64,000 nucleotides of DNA from Lachnospiraceae bacterium (GTDB lineage Bacteria; Bacillota; Clostridia; Lachnospirales; Lachnospiraceae), in contig JAFXAZ010000017.1 in assembly GCA_017521985.1 (NCBI GenBank), positions 22,283-86,282 on the forward strand, written 5' to 3'. A model generated the notes under the pieces. The model was given only the letters and a program-made list of their open reading frames with translations. It did not search any database and was not told where the DNA came from. Both the position numbers and the translations under genes were made by a program. Below are positions 14,814 to 22,770 of the stretch, in pieces (position 1 is the stretch's first letter; each line of letters starts with the position of its first letter).

Positions 14814-17028
14814 ATAGAAAATCTTCTTCTCGAAGGATAATCATATCCTCCTCATCATATCGCTTACGCAATAACACATCCATAAAGTGCTTAAAATTCT
14901 TTTGATTTGCATGTTCCATAGCCTCATCTATAACATGCTGTGCATCATTCATAGTCGGTGCATCGTCATCAGCAATCATTTCATCGATACGGGTACGCAA
15001 TGCCAAAAGTCCCATTTCATCAATGCTGTACTCCTGATCATAAGCATATTTTACTGCATATGTCACTAATTCCTCACCGGAATAGTCCTTAATATCCACA
15101 CGCAAGTCAATTAACTTAGCCAAGGAAGGATATCTCTCAGCAAAACGATTCATGCCCTGCTCCGTGTCCGTCACAAAGACTAAAACAGAAGAAATCTCTT
15201 CTTTTAAGCAAGCTTCGATTTTGGCAACCGTTTCCTTACGGAGGCGACCGGCTCTCTCGATAATCAAAATACCGGCCTGAACCTTTTTGATAATTTCAGA
15301 AGGCTCTTTTTTGTTTAAGTTTACAGCAGAAATCTTCGCTGTTTTGCCTTTTATATCAAACCCCTGCTTCTTCAAGTCAGTCATAAACACTTTAATGAAG
15401 TCAAAACAGATACTTAAGTCATGTCCGGTAACCGCCACATTGCCACAAACCGAATCCATGGAAATGTGCTTCTTAGCTGCAGCAATTTGTTCTTCGGTCT
15501 CTTTTGAGCGAATAAAATCTTCGTATTTGCTGAAATCCTTACCGGTAGTAACGTCAACGCTACGCTCCTGTGAGGTTTCTTTTGGCACCTCTTCTCTTAC
15601 CGGTGCTTCCACAGGAACCGTTTCATCCACAGCTTCTTCCACAGCTTCTTCCGGCTCTGCATACTCTTCTTCCGCTTCTTCTAAGACCTCATCCACTACT
15701 TGCTGAGTCACAATTTCCTCTGCATATGCATCCGCAGCTTGCTGGGCCGCAAATTCCTCCGCATATGCATCCGACGCCGCTTCCAGCGCAGCCTCTATCT
15801 CATCCAAAGAAGCTTCTTCCTCTGTTTCTACAGAGGTTTCCTCCGCCACCGTGAACAGATCCTTTTTCTTCTCAGCCTCGATGGCTGCAAAAATATCATC
15901 AATCGATAACTGACCTGTAATCTGGTCATTTACCATAGCTTCTTCCACAATTGCCGTGACATCTTCTATAATGACTTCCGGCACTTCCTGTGCAGGTTCA
16001 TCCTCTTCCAGTTCCAATACCACCTCTGCAACCGGTTCTTGAATCACTTTATTTACCGCATCCACAACGTCAGAGGCAACAATAGTCGGCTCATCTACCT
16101 TAAGCTCTTCTACGTTAGGCTCTTCTGCATTACTTTCTGCCTGTGTGCCCTCTAAAATTTCACGAAGACTGTCTGCCAGCTCCTTTTGAAGATTCATCGT
16201 GTTATACGCATTGGCTACATCTAACGTTTTTACCTGAATTTCTTCCGGCTCTGTGTGTAATTCTTTTTCAATATATTCCTTTGGAATTTCTACCGTAGGT
16301 GCATCGGTCACATCTACCATGCTCTCGTCCGTCATCTCGGAGTCGCCGGAATCAATACGCGGTAATACACGCGTCATGTCCTTTGCCTGTTCCAGATGTT
16401 CAAAGCGATGATCATATGTACGCTGCTGGGATGGGGTCAGTGGCTCATGAAGCATCTTTAGCTCCATTGCTTTGTATACGTAGCGACCGGTACCAAACCA
16501 TAAAATAAGCTCGTCACACTCTTCCACACATTTCGTGGCAAACCCAATGCGATGATACAAATAAGCCAGCTCATACGCCCACTTTTCCGTATACTCCTCA
16601 CTCTTAAGCTGCTCCAAGACATCTATGCGTTCTTCCAATCCCACATCTTGAGCCTGATACAAACGATATTGCAGCACATAACGACCGGTATCCCTCGGTG
16701 CCACTTCTACAAAGGATTTATAATACTCAATGGCTGCCACAAATTCTTCCAACTTAATGGACAAATCACAAAGAGAATACAAAATAGTACGACTCTCCGG
16801 ATTGCGCTCGTATGCCATATATAAAATTTCCTTGGCATCTTCGTAACGACGATTAATTTTGTACAAATCACTCACCGTACAAAGCATCATAACACTTTTG
16901 ACTCTACTCCAGTCAATGGTGTCTGCAATATGGGAAGCCTCTGCATACTCTCCCTTTGCTATTAACTTTTTAATATGTTCCGTTGCAATTCTATATTCTG
17001 CCTTGTCCAAAGGTTTCACCTCTATCAA
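14812..17028 (-). CDS. TPR protein with acidic linker and degenerate AAA+ (CbbX-like) domain
   Basis: A 738-aa protein of unknown function in three parts. Residues about 1-220 are TPR-like helical repeats. About 230-498 is a very acidic, Glu/Val/Ala-rich low-complexity linker. Residues 499-738 follow the CbbX/SpoVK-type AAA+ pattern, but Walker A is lost (GNVAVTGHDLSIC near 529, no GKT) and Walker B reads ILIIERAG (587-594) instead of hhhhDE. Later CbbX landmarks remain recognisable: GMNRFAERYPSLAKLIDLRV and DYSGEEL. It is therefore probably a non-hydrolysing scaffold. The start overlaps the ksgA stop by 4 nt. Confidence 0.7.
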   Translation of the reverse strand: MIEVKPLDKAEYRIATEHIKKLIAKGEYAEASHIADTIDWSRVKSVMMLCTVSDLYKINRRYEDAKEILYMAYERNPESRTILYSLCDLSIKLEEFVAAIEYYKSFVEVAPRDTGRYVLQYRLYQAQDVGLEERIDVLEQLKSEEYTEKWAYELAYLYHRIGFATKCVEECDELILWFGTGRYVYKAMELKMLHEPLTPSQQRTYDHRFEHLEQAKDMTRVLPRIDSGDSEMTDESMVDVTDAPTVEIPKEYIEKELHTEPEEIQVKTLDVANAYNTMNLQKELADSLREILEGTQAESNAEEPNVEELKVDEPTIVASDVVDAVNKVIQEPVAEVVLELEEDEPAQEVPEVIIEDVTAIVEEAMVNDQITGQLSIDDIFAAIEAEKKKDLFTVAEETSVETEEEASLDEIEAALEAASDAYAEEFAAQQAADAYAEEIVTQQVVDEVLEEAEEEYAEPEEAVEEAVDETVPVEAPVREEVPKETSQERSVDVTTGKDFSKYEDFIRSKETEEQIAAAKKHISMDSVCGNVAVTGHDLSICFDFIKVFMTDLKKQGFDIKGKTAKISAVNLNKKEPSEIIKKVQAGILIIERAGRLRKETVAKIEACLKEEISSVLVFVTDTEQGMNRFAERYPSLAKLIDLRVDIKDYSGEELVTYAVKYAYDQEYSIDEMGLLALRTRIDEMIADDDAPTMNDAQHVIDEAMEHANQKNFKHFMDVLLRKRYDEEDMIILREEDFL

Positions 17029-17924
17029 TTCTTATATATTTTAAGTCTATCATAGCATGGAAATGATGTCAATAAATTGCTAAGCTCTCCAAACTGCTCT
17101 AAGGTAAGTGCCTCACCGCGAATGGTTACAGGGAGCCCCATTTTCTCCAAAGCTTCCATAATCTGTTCCTTGGTCACACCTAAATTTCCTGCATTGGTCA
17201 GACCGTTTAATAACGTCTTGCGGCGTTGATTGAAAGACGCACGAATCAATGCAAACATATAGGTCTCATCCTTTACCTGCACCGGCGGCACATCATGACG
17301 TGTCAAACGAATTACAGCACTGCCTACGTTAGGCCTTGGAATAAAACAGTTTGGCGGTACATTTGCCACGATTTCCGGCTTTGCATAATACTGCACAGCC
17401 AGACTTAATGCCCCATAATCCTTGGTGCCCGGTCCCACCTGCATACGGTCTGCCACTTCTTTCTGCACCATAATGGTAATACTCTGTAACGGTACATGAC
17501 TTTCAAACAACCCCATAATAATCGGTGTGGTAATATAATAAGGCAAATTGGCCACTACCTTAATGGGCTGACCGTTGTTTTTTTCCTGCACAATTTTATT
17601 AATATCCACCTTTAAAATATCATCATTAATAATGGTTACATTGTCATATGCTGCCAAGGTATCATTCTCTAAAATCGGAATTAAATTTTTGTCGATTTCT
17701 ACTGCTACAACCTCTCTGGCCGCCTCTGCCAAATACTGCGTCATCGTACCGATACCCGGACCGATTTCCAGCACACAATCGTCCTTGTTAATCTCTGCGC
17801 TGTCAATAATACGCTCCAACACTCGCGTATCAATTAAAAAGTTCTGACCAAATTTCTTTTGAAAATTAAAATTATATTTTTGTAAAATTGCTATAGTGTT
17901 CTGTGGAATACCTAATGTTGCCAT
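17025..17924 (-). CDS. rsmA: 16S rRNA dimethyladenosine transferase KsgA/RsmA
   Basis: A 299-aa SAM-dependent enzyme that dimethylates A1518 and A1519 of 16S rRNA (E. coli numbering) late in small-subunit maturation. It shows KKFGQNFLID, the SAM-binding VLEIGPGIGTMT, the catalytic NLPYYI and the FIPRPNVGSAVI segment. Length fits the family. It overlaps the TPR gene by 4 nt and follows tatD by 39 nt; tatD-ksgA adjacency is common in Firmicutes, although the usual rnmV between them is absent. Confidence 0.96.
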   Translation of the reverse strand: MATLGIPQNTIAILQKYNFNFQKKFGQNFLIDTRVLERIIDSAEINKDDCVLEIGPGIGTMTQYLAEAAREVVAVEIDKNLIPILENDTLAAYDNVTIINDDILKVDINKIVQEKNNGQPIKVVANLPYYITTPIIMGLFESHVPLQSITIMVQKEVADRMQVGPGTKDYGALSLAVQYYAKPEIVANVPPNCFIPRPNVGSAVIRLTRHDVPPVQVKDETYMFALIRASFNQRRKTLLNGLTNAGNLGVTKEQIMEALEKMGLPVTIRGEALTLEQFGELSNLLTSFPCYDRLKIYKN

Positions 17925-17963
17925 GCTTTACTCCTATATACTAAATAAACATAATTGACTTTT

Positions 17964-18728
17964 CTATAAACGATACAGTCTGTGCGCGTTATCCCAGGTA
18001 ATACGCTCTACCTCTTCGCGGGAAATTCCCTTAATCTGGCTGATTGCCTCCACTACATGAGGCAGCAGCAAAGATGAATTACGCTTGCCCCGAAACGGTA
18101 CCGGTGCCAAATACGGACAGTCGGTCTCCAGCACGATGTGCTCTAACGGAATATATTCTACCACTTCTTTTAATTTCTTGCCATTTTTAAAGGTAATCAC
18201 ACCGCCTACTCCGATATAAAAGCCCATATCCACAAACAGCTTTGCCATCTCCTTGCTGTAAGAAAAGCAATGCACTACTCCGCCGATATCGCCTGCCTCT
18301 GCCGCCTTCATCATCTCATAGGTTTCCTGCGCCGCATCTCTGGAATGCACCACAATTGGCTTACCAATGCGCCTTGCTAAATCCATCTGACGTTCAAACC
18401 AGGGCTTCTGAATGCTCACATCCGGCTCCGGCCAATAACAGTCCAGACCAATCTCACCTACCGCTACACACTCGTCCAATCTGCACAGCTCCTCGATACG
18501 CTTAAAATTTTCCTCGTTTAACTGGTCTGCAAATTCCGGATGAATACCAAATGCCGCCTTTATAAAATCATACTCCTGGGCCAGCTTAAGCGTTTTTTGG
18601 TTTGCTTCAAAACCGGAACCGATATTTACAATCTTTGCAATTCCCTGCGCCGCCATACTGGATAGCAACTCATCTCTATCTTCATCAAATGCTTCATCAT
18701 CATAATGAGCATGTGTGTCAAAAATCAT
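17964..18728 (-). CDS. tatD: TatD-family metal-dependent deoxyribonuclease
   Basis: A 254-aa TIM-barrel hydrolase with FDTHAHYDDEAFD at the N-terminus, GEIGLDCYW, VVHSRDA, HCFS and LETDCPYLAPVPFRGKRN, the full set of TatD metal ligands. Family members are metal-dependent 3'-5' DNA exonucleases. The start at 18728 follows AAAGAGGTG. It heads the tatD-ksgA-TPR transcription unit. Confidence 0.93.
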   Translation of the reverse strand: MIFDTHAHYDDEAFDEDRDELLSSMAAQGIAKIVNIGSGFEANQKTLKLAQEYDFIKAAFGIHPEFADQLNEENFKRIEELCRLDECVAVGEIGLDCYWPEPDVSIQKPWFERQMDLARRIGKPIVVHSRDAAQETYEMMKAAEAGDIGGVVHCFSYSKEMAKLFVDMGFYIGVGGVITFKNGKKLKEVVEYIPLEHIVLETDCPYLAPVPFRGKRNSSLLLPHVVEAISQIKGISREEVERITWDNAHRLYRL

Positions 18729-18839
18729 CTGAAACACCTCTTTTTAATAAAAAAATCATACCCTTACCTACTTTACCATACTTTTCGTGCATCCGTATAT
18801 AGCAAACAAAAAAAATTTTGAAATTTTTTTAAAAAAGTG

Positions 18840-18868
18840 TTGCATTTTCTTAAAACGTGTGCTATATT
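18840..18868 (+). promoter_or_regulatory. Promoter of tRNA-Lys
   Basis: TTGCAT (18840-18845) and TATATT (18863-18868) with a 17-bp spacer, 34 bp before the tRNA. Confidence 0.7.
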
Positions 18869-18901
18869 CATTAAGTGCTCTAAATGAGGGCACAAAAAAA
18901 T

Positions 18902-18974
18902 GGACCGCTAGCTCAGCTGGTAGAGCACCTGACTCTTAATCAGGGTGTCCAGGGTTCGAGCCCCTGGCGGTCCA
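18902..18974 (+). tRNA. tRNA-Lys (anticodon CTT)
   Basis: A 73-nt cloverleaf: acceptor GGACCGC pairs with GCGGTCC, the anticodon stem CCTGA/TCAGG encloses CTCTTAA with anticodon CTT, and the T arm is CCAGG-TTCGAGC-CCCTGG. The discriminator is A and CCA is not encoded. It reads AAG codons and has its own promoter and terminator. Confidence 0.96.
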
Positions 18975-18980
18975 CTGTAA

Positions 18981-19022
18981 GTCCCAGACTTAGCAAATAT
19001 GCGGGTTTGAGGCTTTTTTTAT
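18981..19022 (+). terminator. Terminator of tRNA-Lys
   Basis: Imperfect stem (18981-18990 with 19004-19013, several G-T pairs) and an inner GCA/TGC pairing, followed by at least seven T. Confidence 0.6.
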
Positions 19023-19052
19023 TGTCTATTTACATAAACAAAGCGGAAACCC

Positions 19053-19085
19053 AAAATCGCCACCTGCTATAAAGTGACGATTTCA
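19053..19085 (-). terminator. Possible terminator of the SGNH hydrolase gene
   Basis: Minus-strand imperfect stem of AATCG.CAC type with one mismatch and a T-rich 3' flank. Weak but correctly placed. Confidence 0.4.
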
Positions 19086-19110
19086 ATAATGTCTGATATG
19101 TTCTAGCTTA

Positions 19111-19731
19111 TTATATTCTTTCAAAACCCTTAAGCCACTCTCTTTTAATTAGTTCATGACCTTCGGTAGTCGGATGCACGCCGTCTCTTAACCAGTAGTC
19201 AGCCGGTGCAAGCTTGGTTGCCTCATCAAACTTGTCCTGCAGCGGAATAAATGACAAATTAAATTTCTCCGCAATCATTCTGGCCTTTGCTGCACGCTTC
19301 TCAACTTCCGGACGGAATACATCCCATGCGTCCTCCGTTGCAGTTCCCTTTAATACAAATGGCTCCAAAATCATAATCTTGATGTCCGGCAGTGCTTCCT
19401 TGATTTCCTCAATCATCATGGAATAAATATTAAAGTATTTCTCCGCATCTACACCATTTTCTTTGGAAACCTCATGCCACACGTCATTTACACCAATTAA
19501 AATACTCATTACGTCCGGCTTTAAATTGATAATGTCGCTTTTAATTCTGGCATACACATCTACCACCCTGTTGCCACTGATGCCGCGGTTAAAAAAAGTA
19601 TACTCACCCGGATGTTCAAAGCCTAAAGTTCCTTTTACCAAAACCGGATAACCCACACCTACATTGCTGTCGTTATCTCTTGCGCGACCCGCATCCGTAA
19701 TGGAATCACCCTGGAATAAAATCGTTTTCAT
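19111..19731 (-). CDS. SGNH/GDSL-family hydrolase
   Basis: A 206-aa esterase-fold protein with block I FQGDSITD (nucleophile Ser 10), Gly 50-51 block II region FNRGISGN, block III GVND (Gly 80, Asn 82) and block V DGVHP (Asp 183, His 186). No signal peptide is visible, so it is probably cytoplasmic. Related short SGNH proteins deacetylate acylated sugars or act as lysophospholipases; the substrate cannot be read here. It stands alone between tRNA-Lys and the DinB-like gene. Confidence 0.85.
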   Translation of the reverse strand: MKTILFQGDSITDAGRARDNDSNVGVGYPVLVKGTLGFEHPGEYTFFNRGISGNRVVDVYARIKSDIINLKPDVMSILIGVNDVWHEVSKENGVDAEKYFNIYSMMIEEIKEALPDIKIMILEPFVLKGTATEDAWDVFRPEVEKRAAKARMIAEKFNLSFIPLQDKFDEATKLAPADYWLRDGVHPTTEGHELIKREWLKGFERI

Positions 19732-19800
19732 AAAAACCTCCTGTATGCGATTTTGTTAAATTAAATATAGTCCGATATTTTAGAAAAGTCAATAAACCAC

Positions 19801-20496
19801 CTAAAACCCAAACACATTCTCCACACAATCCCTACCAAAAGTCTCCACCGCCATGCGATACATGGCCTTTGCATGTATTCTGTCATGCCATAAAAACCGT
19901 CGCATCATTTTTCTCAAAGACCACATTTCACCGTAACTGCCCTCGAAAACCGGATTGTCCAAAAAACCTTCTGTTTTTTCTAAAAGTTCAAAACCTCTTT
20001 TGCGGCACTCGTATATCGTTCCCTCGTTGTCCGCGTCAATACCAATTTCTCCGAAGTAATAAGAATTCACGTTCTTCGTGTGCTCATACATTTCCTGTGC
20101 TGTTCGTGGTACTGAACCATAAAACGTATTTCTTTTTGGTAGGCAGCTTTCCTTTTTATCCGGCACAGACAAATATAAATTATAAAAATCTAGGGCAGAT
20201 TGTAAAACCGTTTCTTTTAACTGCAAATACTCTTCCTTGGTCAAAGGCCCGGTTTCTGTATCAAAAATAATATCAGAGTCTGCATCTTTAATCTCCAGAT
20301 TACTGTTCTTTTCCTGAATAATTTCTACTGTAATATTTTCTAATGCAGGCTCTTTTCTCCAATTCAAATACGAACTTATTTCATCCGGTATTTTTTCTAT
20401 TGCCTCATCCAAATTCGCACCTCTCGTAAATGCACCTATACATTCCTCAGAATAAAGCAAGGTATCATCCCCATTGTGCTCCCATATAAATCTCAT
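19801..20496 (-). CDS. DinB-like helical protein with HicB-like N-terminus
   Basis: A 231-aa protein. The N-terminal 60 residues look like a HicB-type fold (GANLDEAIEKIPDEISSYL). The C-terminal part resembles the DinB/YfiT four-helix bundle, with a closing FLWHDRIHAKAMYRMA helix where a metal-binding His pair would lie. DinB-like proteins are often thiol-dependent or stress-linked enzymes. I cannot name a substrate. GGAGG precedes the start at 20496. The next upstream gene, a DUF1292 protein, ends 26 nt away, so they may share an mRNA. Confidence 0.55.
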   Translation of the reverse strand: MRFIWEHNGDDTLLYSEECIGAFTRGANLDEAIEKIPDEISSYLNWRKEPALENITVEIIQEKNSNLEIKDADSDIIFDTETGPLTKEEYLQLKETVLQSALDFYNLYLSVPDKKESCLPKRNTFYGSVPRTAQEMYEHTKNVNSYYFGEIGIDADNEGTIYECRKRGFELLEKTEGFLDNPVFEGSYGEMWSLRKMMRRFLWHDRIHAKAMYRMAVETFGRDCVENVFGF

Positions 20497-20522
20497 GTTT
20501 TGCACCTCCGCAATTCAACTGG

Positions 20523-20786
20523 TTACTCTTCCATCTCCATATACGCTTCCGCAACTCGCTTGTATTCAAATTCACGACTAATTTTCTCTACGCGAAAACC
20601 ATCCTTTTCCATAATGCTTCGATAAATATAAAGGCCATCCTCTTGAATGCATTCATCCTTTATCAAAGCTCCTACCACATAGTGCTTGCCTTCAAAATCA
20701 AATTCATCCATAAGTGCCAGCTCCACCTCGGACCCATCCTTTGTTGTTACATTAAATGTTACATATTCGCCATAATCTTTTTCCAT
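20523..20786 (-). CDS. DUF1292-family small protein
   Basis: An 87-aa protein with the DUF1292 pattern: EYVTFNVTTKDGSEVELALM, then DEFDFEGKHYVV and a C-terminal acidic helix. The family (YrzB-like) is widespread in Firmicutes with unknown function. GGAGAAACGTA precedes the ATG at 20786. The NUDIX gene upstream ends 10 nt away, so the two are probably co-transcribed. Confidence 0.7.
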   Translation of the reverse strand: MEKDYGEYVTFNVTTKDGSEVELALMDEFDFEGKHYVVGALIKDECIQEDGLYIYRSIMEKDGFRVEKISREFEYKRVAEAYMEMEE

Positions 20787-20796
20787 TACGTTTCTC

Positions 20797-21288
20797 CTAA
20801 CACTCCTGTAATTCCACAAATTCCTCCCCTTCAGAATTAGTTACACCTATATATACTTTATCTGTAAATCTCCCTATTTTGCAAAAATGCTCCATCATAT
20901 ACTTCGCAGAGAAAGGCATTTCCAACGCGTGAATTTCATTCACAGAAAACCACTTGCATGTGCCTTCTGTAGAAATTAAGTTCTCATTCACTTCATCTTT
21001 TAACTTAGCAAAGAAATAATAATTTTGCCGGATTTCACCATTGGTACGTCTAAGCGTAATATACCGCATGGCAAGACCTTCTATATCTTTTTCAAGAAGT
21101 CCCAGTTCTTCTTTCAATTCTCTAAGTACACATGCCTTCGGATCATTTAGTTCATCGGGTTCAAAATGCCCTCCTGCTGAGCCTGTCCAGACATTGTTTA
21201 CTACCCTGCCGCCCTGTCTGTAAAGTAACAATACCTGTTCTTCTTTGAGCAGATAAATCGCGGTCATATTTCTTAATTTACCATTCAT
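20797..21288 (-). CDS. NUDIX hydrolase
   Basis: A 163-aa nucleoside-diphosphate-linked hydrolase. The Nudix box is clear: GGHFEPDE followed by CVLRELKEELGLL, matching Gx5Ex7REUxEExGU. N-terminal strands (MTAIYLLKEEQVLLLYRQ) are typical of 8-oxo-dGTP-type or related house-cleaning enzymes, but specificity cannot be told from the sequence. TGAGGAGCAATTAT precedes the ATG at 21288. Confidence 0.88.
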   Translation of the reverse strand: MNGKLRNMTAIYLLKEEQVLLLYRQGGRVVNNVWTGSAGGHFEPDELNDPKACVLRELKEELGLLEKDIEGLAMRYITLRRTNGEIRQNYYFFAKLKDEVNENLISTEGTCKWFSVNEIHALEMPFSAKYMMEHFCKIGRFTDKVYIGVTNSEGEEFVELQEC

Positions 21289-21411
21289 ATAATTGCTCCT
21301 CAAATCCCCTTATCCAGAATCTTACTTTAACTATACCATGTCACATCATCATAAGCAAAGAAAAAGCCCGGCGCTTTATAAAAAATGCCAAACTTTTTCT
21401 CCCGCGTTACT

Positions 21412-22035
21412 TTATCTGCTAAATTCCACTTCCCATGTTCCACTCATGGTAAGTGGTTGTTCTGCTTTTGCTCCACCTACAAAGGCACGAATAACCAGTT
21501 TGTAGGTTCCGGTACCAAGCTCTTTTGCAGGAACAATAATCGTTGCCTGGCCGTCCACCACTTTTTCCATGGCAGTTGGCTCACCTTTCATCACTACCTT
21601 GCCGGATGCATCCAATATCTCGTAATTTTCTACGCCAAGCTCCTGAATCGTAAAATAAGGTGCAACCTTTGGATTGACCATAGTTACAGAAATAGTAAGT
21701 TCTTCTGTGGAATCCAAGATTGTAACTTCCAGTTCATCCGTCGCTTGCTCATAGGCAGTTCCTGTTACTGCGCCTTGCCAATTTTTAATATCTTTAAAAA
21801 ATCCCTTGAGCTGGCCGCTTGCCGCCAAAGCAGTAACGCCTGTGATACAAAGGCATAAAACCAAAGATGCTGCAACAACGGCTGTTCTTCTAAAAAATGT
21901 ATTTAATGTTTTCTTCATAGTTTGATTCTCCACTTCTAAATTTGATGTTTTATAGCACCGGCTGATAATGCGATCCTGCATCTCGTCCGGCATTTTAATT
22001 TCTTTTATTTTTGCTGCTAACTGCTGTGTTTTCAT
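21412..22035 (-). CDS. Probable anti-sigma factor (membrane protein)
   Basis: A 207-aa protein with a short cytoplasmic N-terminal helix region (KIKEIKMPDEMQDRIIS), one membrane segment (about 51-72) and an extracytoplasmic beta-rich domain (about 95-205) that reads like an Ig-type fold. Its ATG follows the TAA of the ECF sigma gene with no gap, so translation is coupled. By position and topology it should hold the sigma factor at the membrane. No zinc-type anti-sigma motif is seen. Confidence 0.7.
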   Translation of the reverse strand: MKTQQLAAKIKEIKMPDEMQDRIISRCYKTSNLEVENQTMKKTLNTFFRRTAVVAASLVLCLCITGVTALAASGQLKGFFKDIKNWQGAVTGTAYEQATDELEVTILDSTEELTISVTMVNPKVAPYFTIQELGVENYEILDASGKVVMKGEPTAMEKVVDGQATIIVPAKELGTGTYKLVIRAFVGGAKAEQPLTMSGTWEVEFSR

Positions 22036-22524
22036 TTACATATACTCCTTTCGATATGTTTTTTCCAACAACTTGCGCCCCTTTTGAAGCCGCATCTTCA
22101 CTGCAGACGTGGTTTTTCCTATCACCTTTGCAATGTCCTCTATACGATACTCTTCCACATAATACAAAATTAAAACAATCCGAAATTTCTCCGGCAACGT
22201 CATAAGAGCTTCCAAAATGCCACTGTCAGAATCCCCCGCCGCAAATTCTTGTATTTGGTCCAAATCTATCATAGGATGACGTGCTCTAAACCGAAGCAGG
22301 TCTTTACATTTATTACTAGCCACTGTGATAAGCCACGCTTTTTCATGCTCTGCATCCTTGAACTCAGACTTTTTAAGCAAATACGTTATCATGGTTTCTT
22401 GAATCACATCCTCCGCATCGCTTGCATTTCCAAGTGTGATAAGACATAATCGAAACAGCATATTCCCATATGTATGAACAACTCTCTCCACATCACCAGC
22501 CGGCCGCGCCAATGATTTTTCCAT
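22036..22524 (-). CDS. ECF-type RNA polymerase sigma factor
   Basis: A 162-aa extracytoplasmic-function sigma factor. Region 2 is at about 13-80 (NASDAEDVIQETMITYLLK, KAWLITVASNKCKDLLR) and region 4 at about 105-158 (LPEKFRIVLILYYVEEY, IAKVIGKTTSAVKMRLQKGR). GGAGG precedes the start. A possible ECF-like promoter lies within 60 bp upstream (TGACCA, 15 bp, CGTGTA on the minus strand), which would allow autoregulation; that is tentative. Its regulon is unknown. Confidence 0.92.
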   Translation of the reverse strand: MEKSLARPAGDVERVVHTYGNMLFRLCLITLGNASDAEDVIQETMITYLLKKSEFKDAEHEKAWLITVASNKCKDLLRFRARHPMIDLDQIQEFAAGDSDSGILEALMTLPEKFRIVLILYYVEEYRIEDIAKVIGKTTSAVKMRLQKGRKLLEKTYRKEYM

Positions 22525-22710
22525 CTCATCAACCTCCTTTCACTTTATACACGTCTGAATATATAGTTTGGTCAATTTTTATAAATATTTTTACACAAGA
22601 AATAGAGTAGAGAAGCACTTCATCCATACCATTACTGATACCGACTTGTGGTTCACTACATTTGGCGGTAACTACCCGTGGCTAGACTTTCACTAGCTTC
22701 TAATAACATA

Positions 22711-22767
22711 AAAGTGAACTGTTACTAAGTCCACTATTTTGCTTGAACTCTAGTAACAGCTCACTTT
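22711..22767. repeat. 17-bp imperfect inverted repeat
   Basis: Arms 22711-22727 and 22751-22767 are reverse complements at 16 of 17 positions, with a 23-nt loop. The structure starts 3 nt after the Rpn nuclease gene. The rest of 22525-22770 contains no gene; it holds further short sequences similar to the arms. Confidence 0.7.
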
Positions 22768-22770
22768 CAC

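Noticed and set aside
15287-15854. Plus-strand open frames rich in Ser/Thr or Leu/Pro
   Set aside because: They mirror the acidic low-complexity linker of the TPR protein on the other strand.
18884-19072. Plus-strand open frame of 62 codons beginning MRAQKNGPLAQLVEHL
   Set aside because: It is the translation of tRNA-Lys and its flanks, a well-known false protein in databases.
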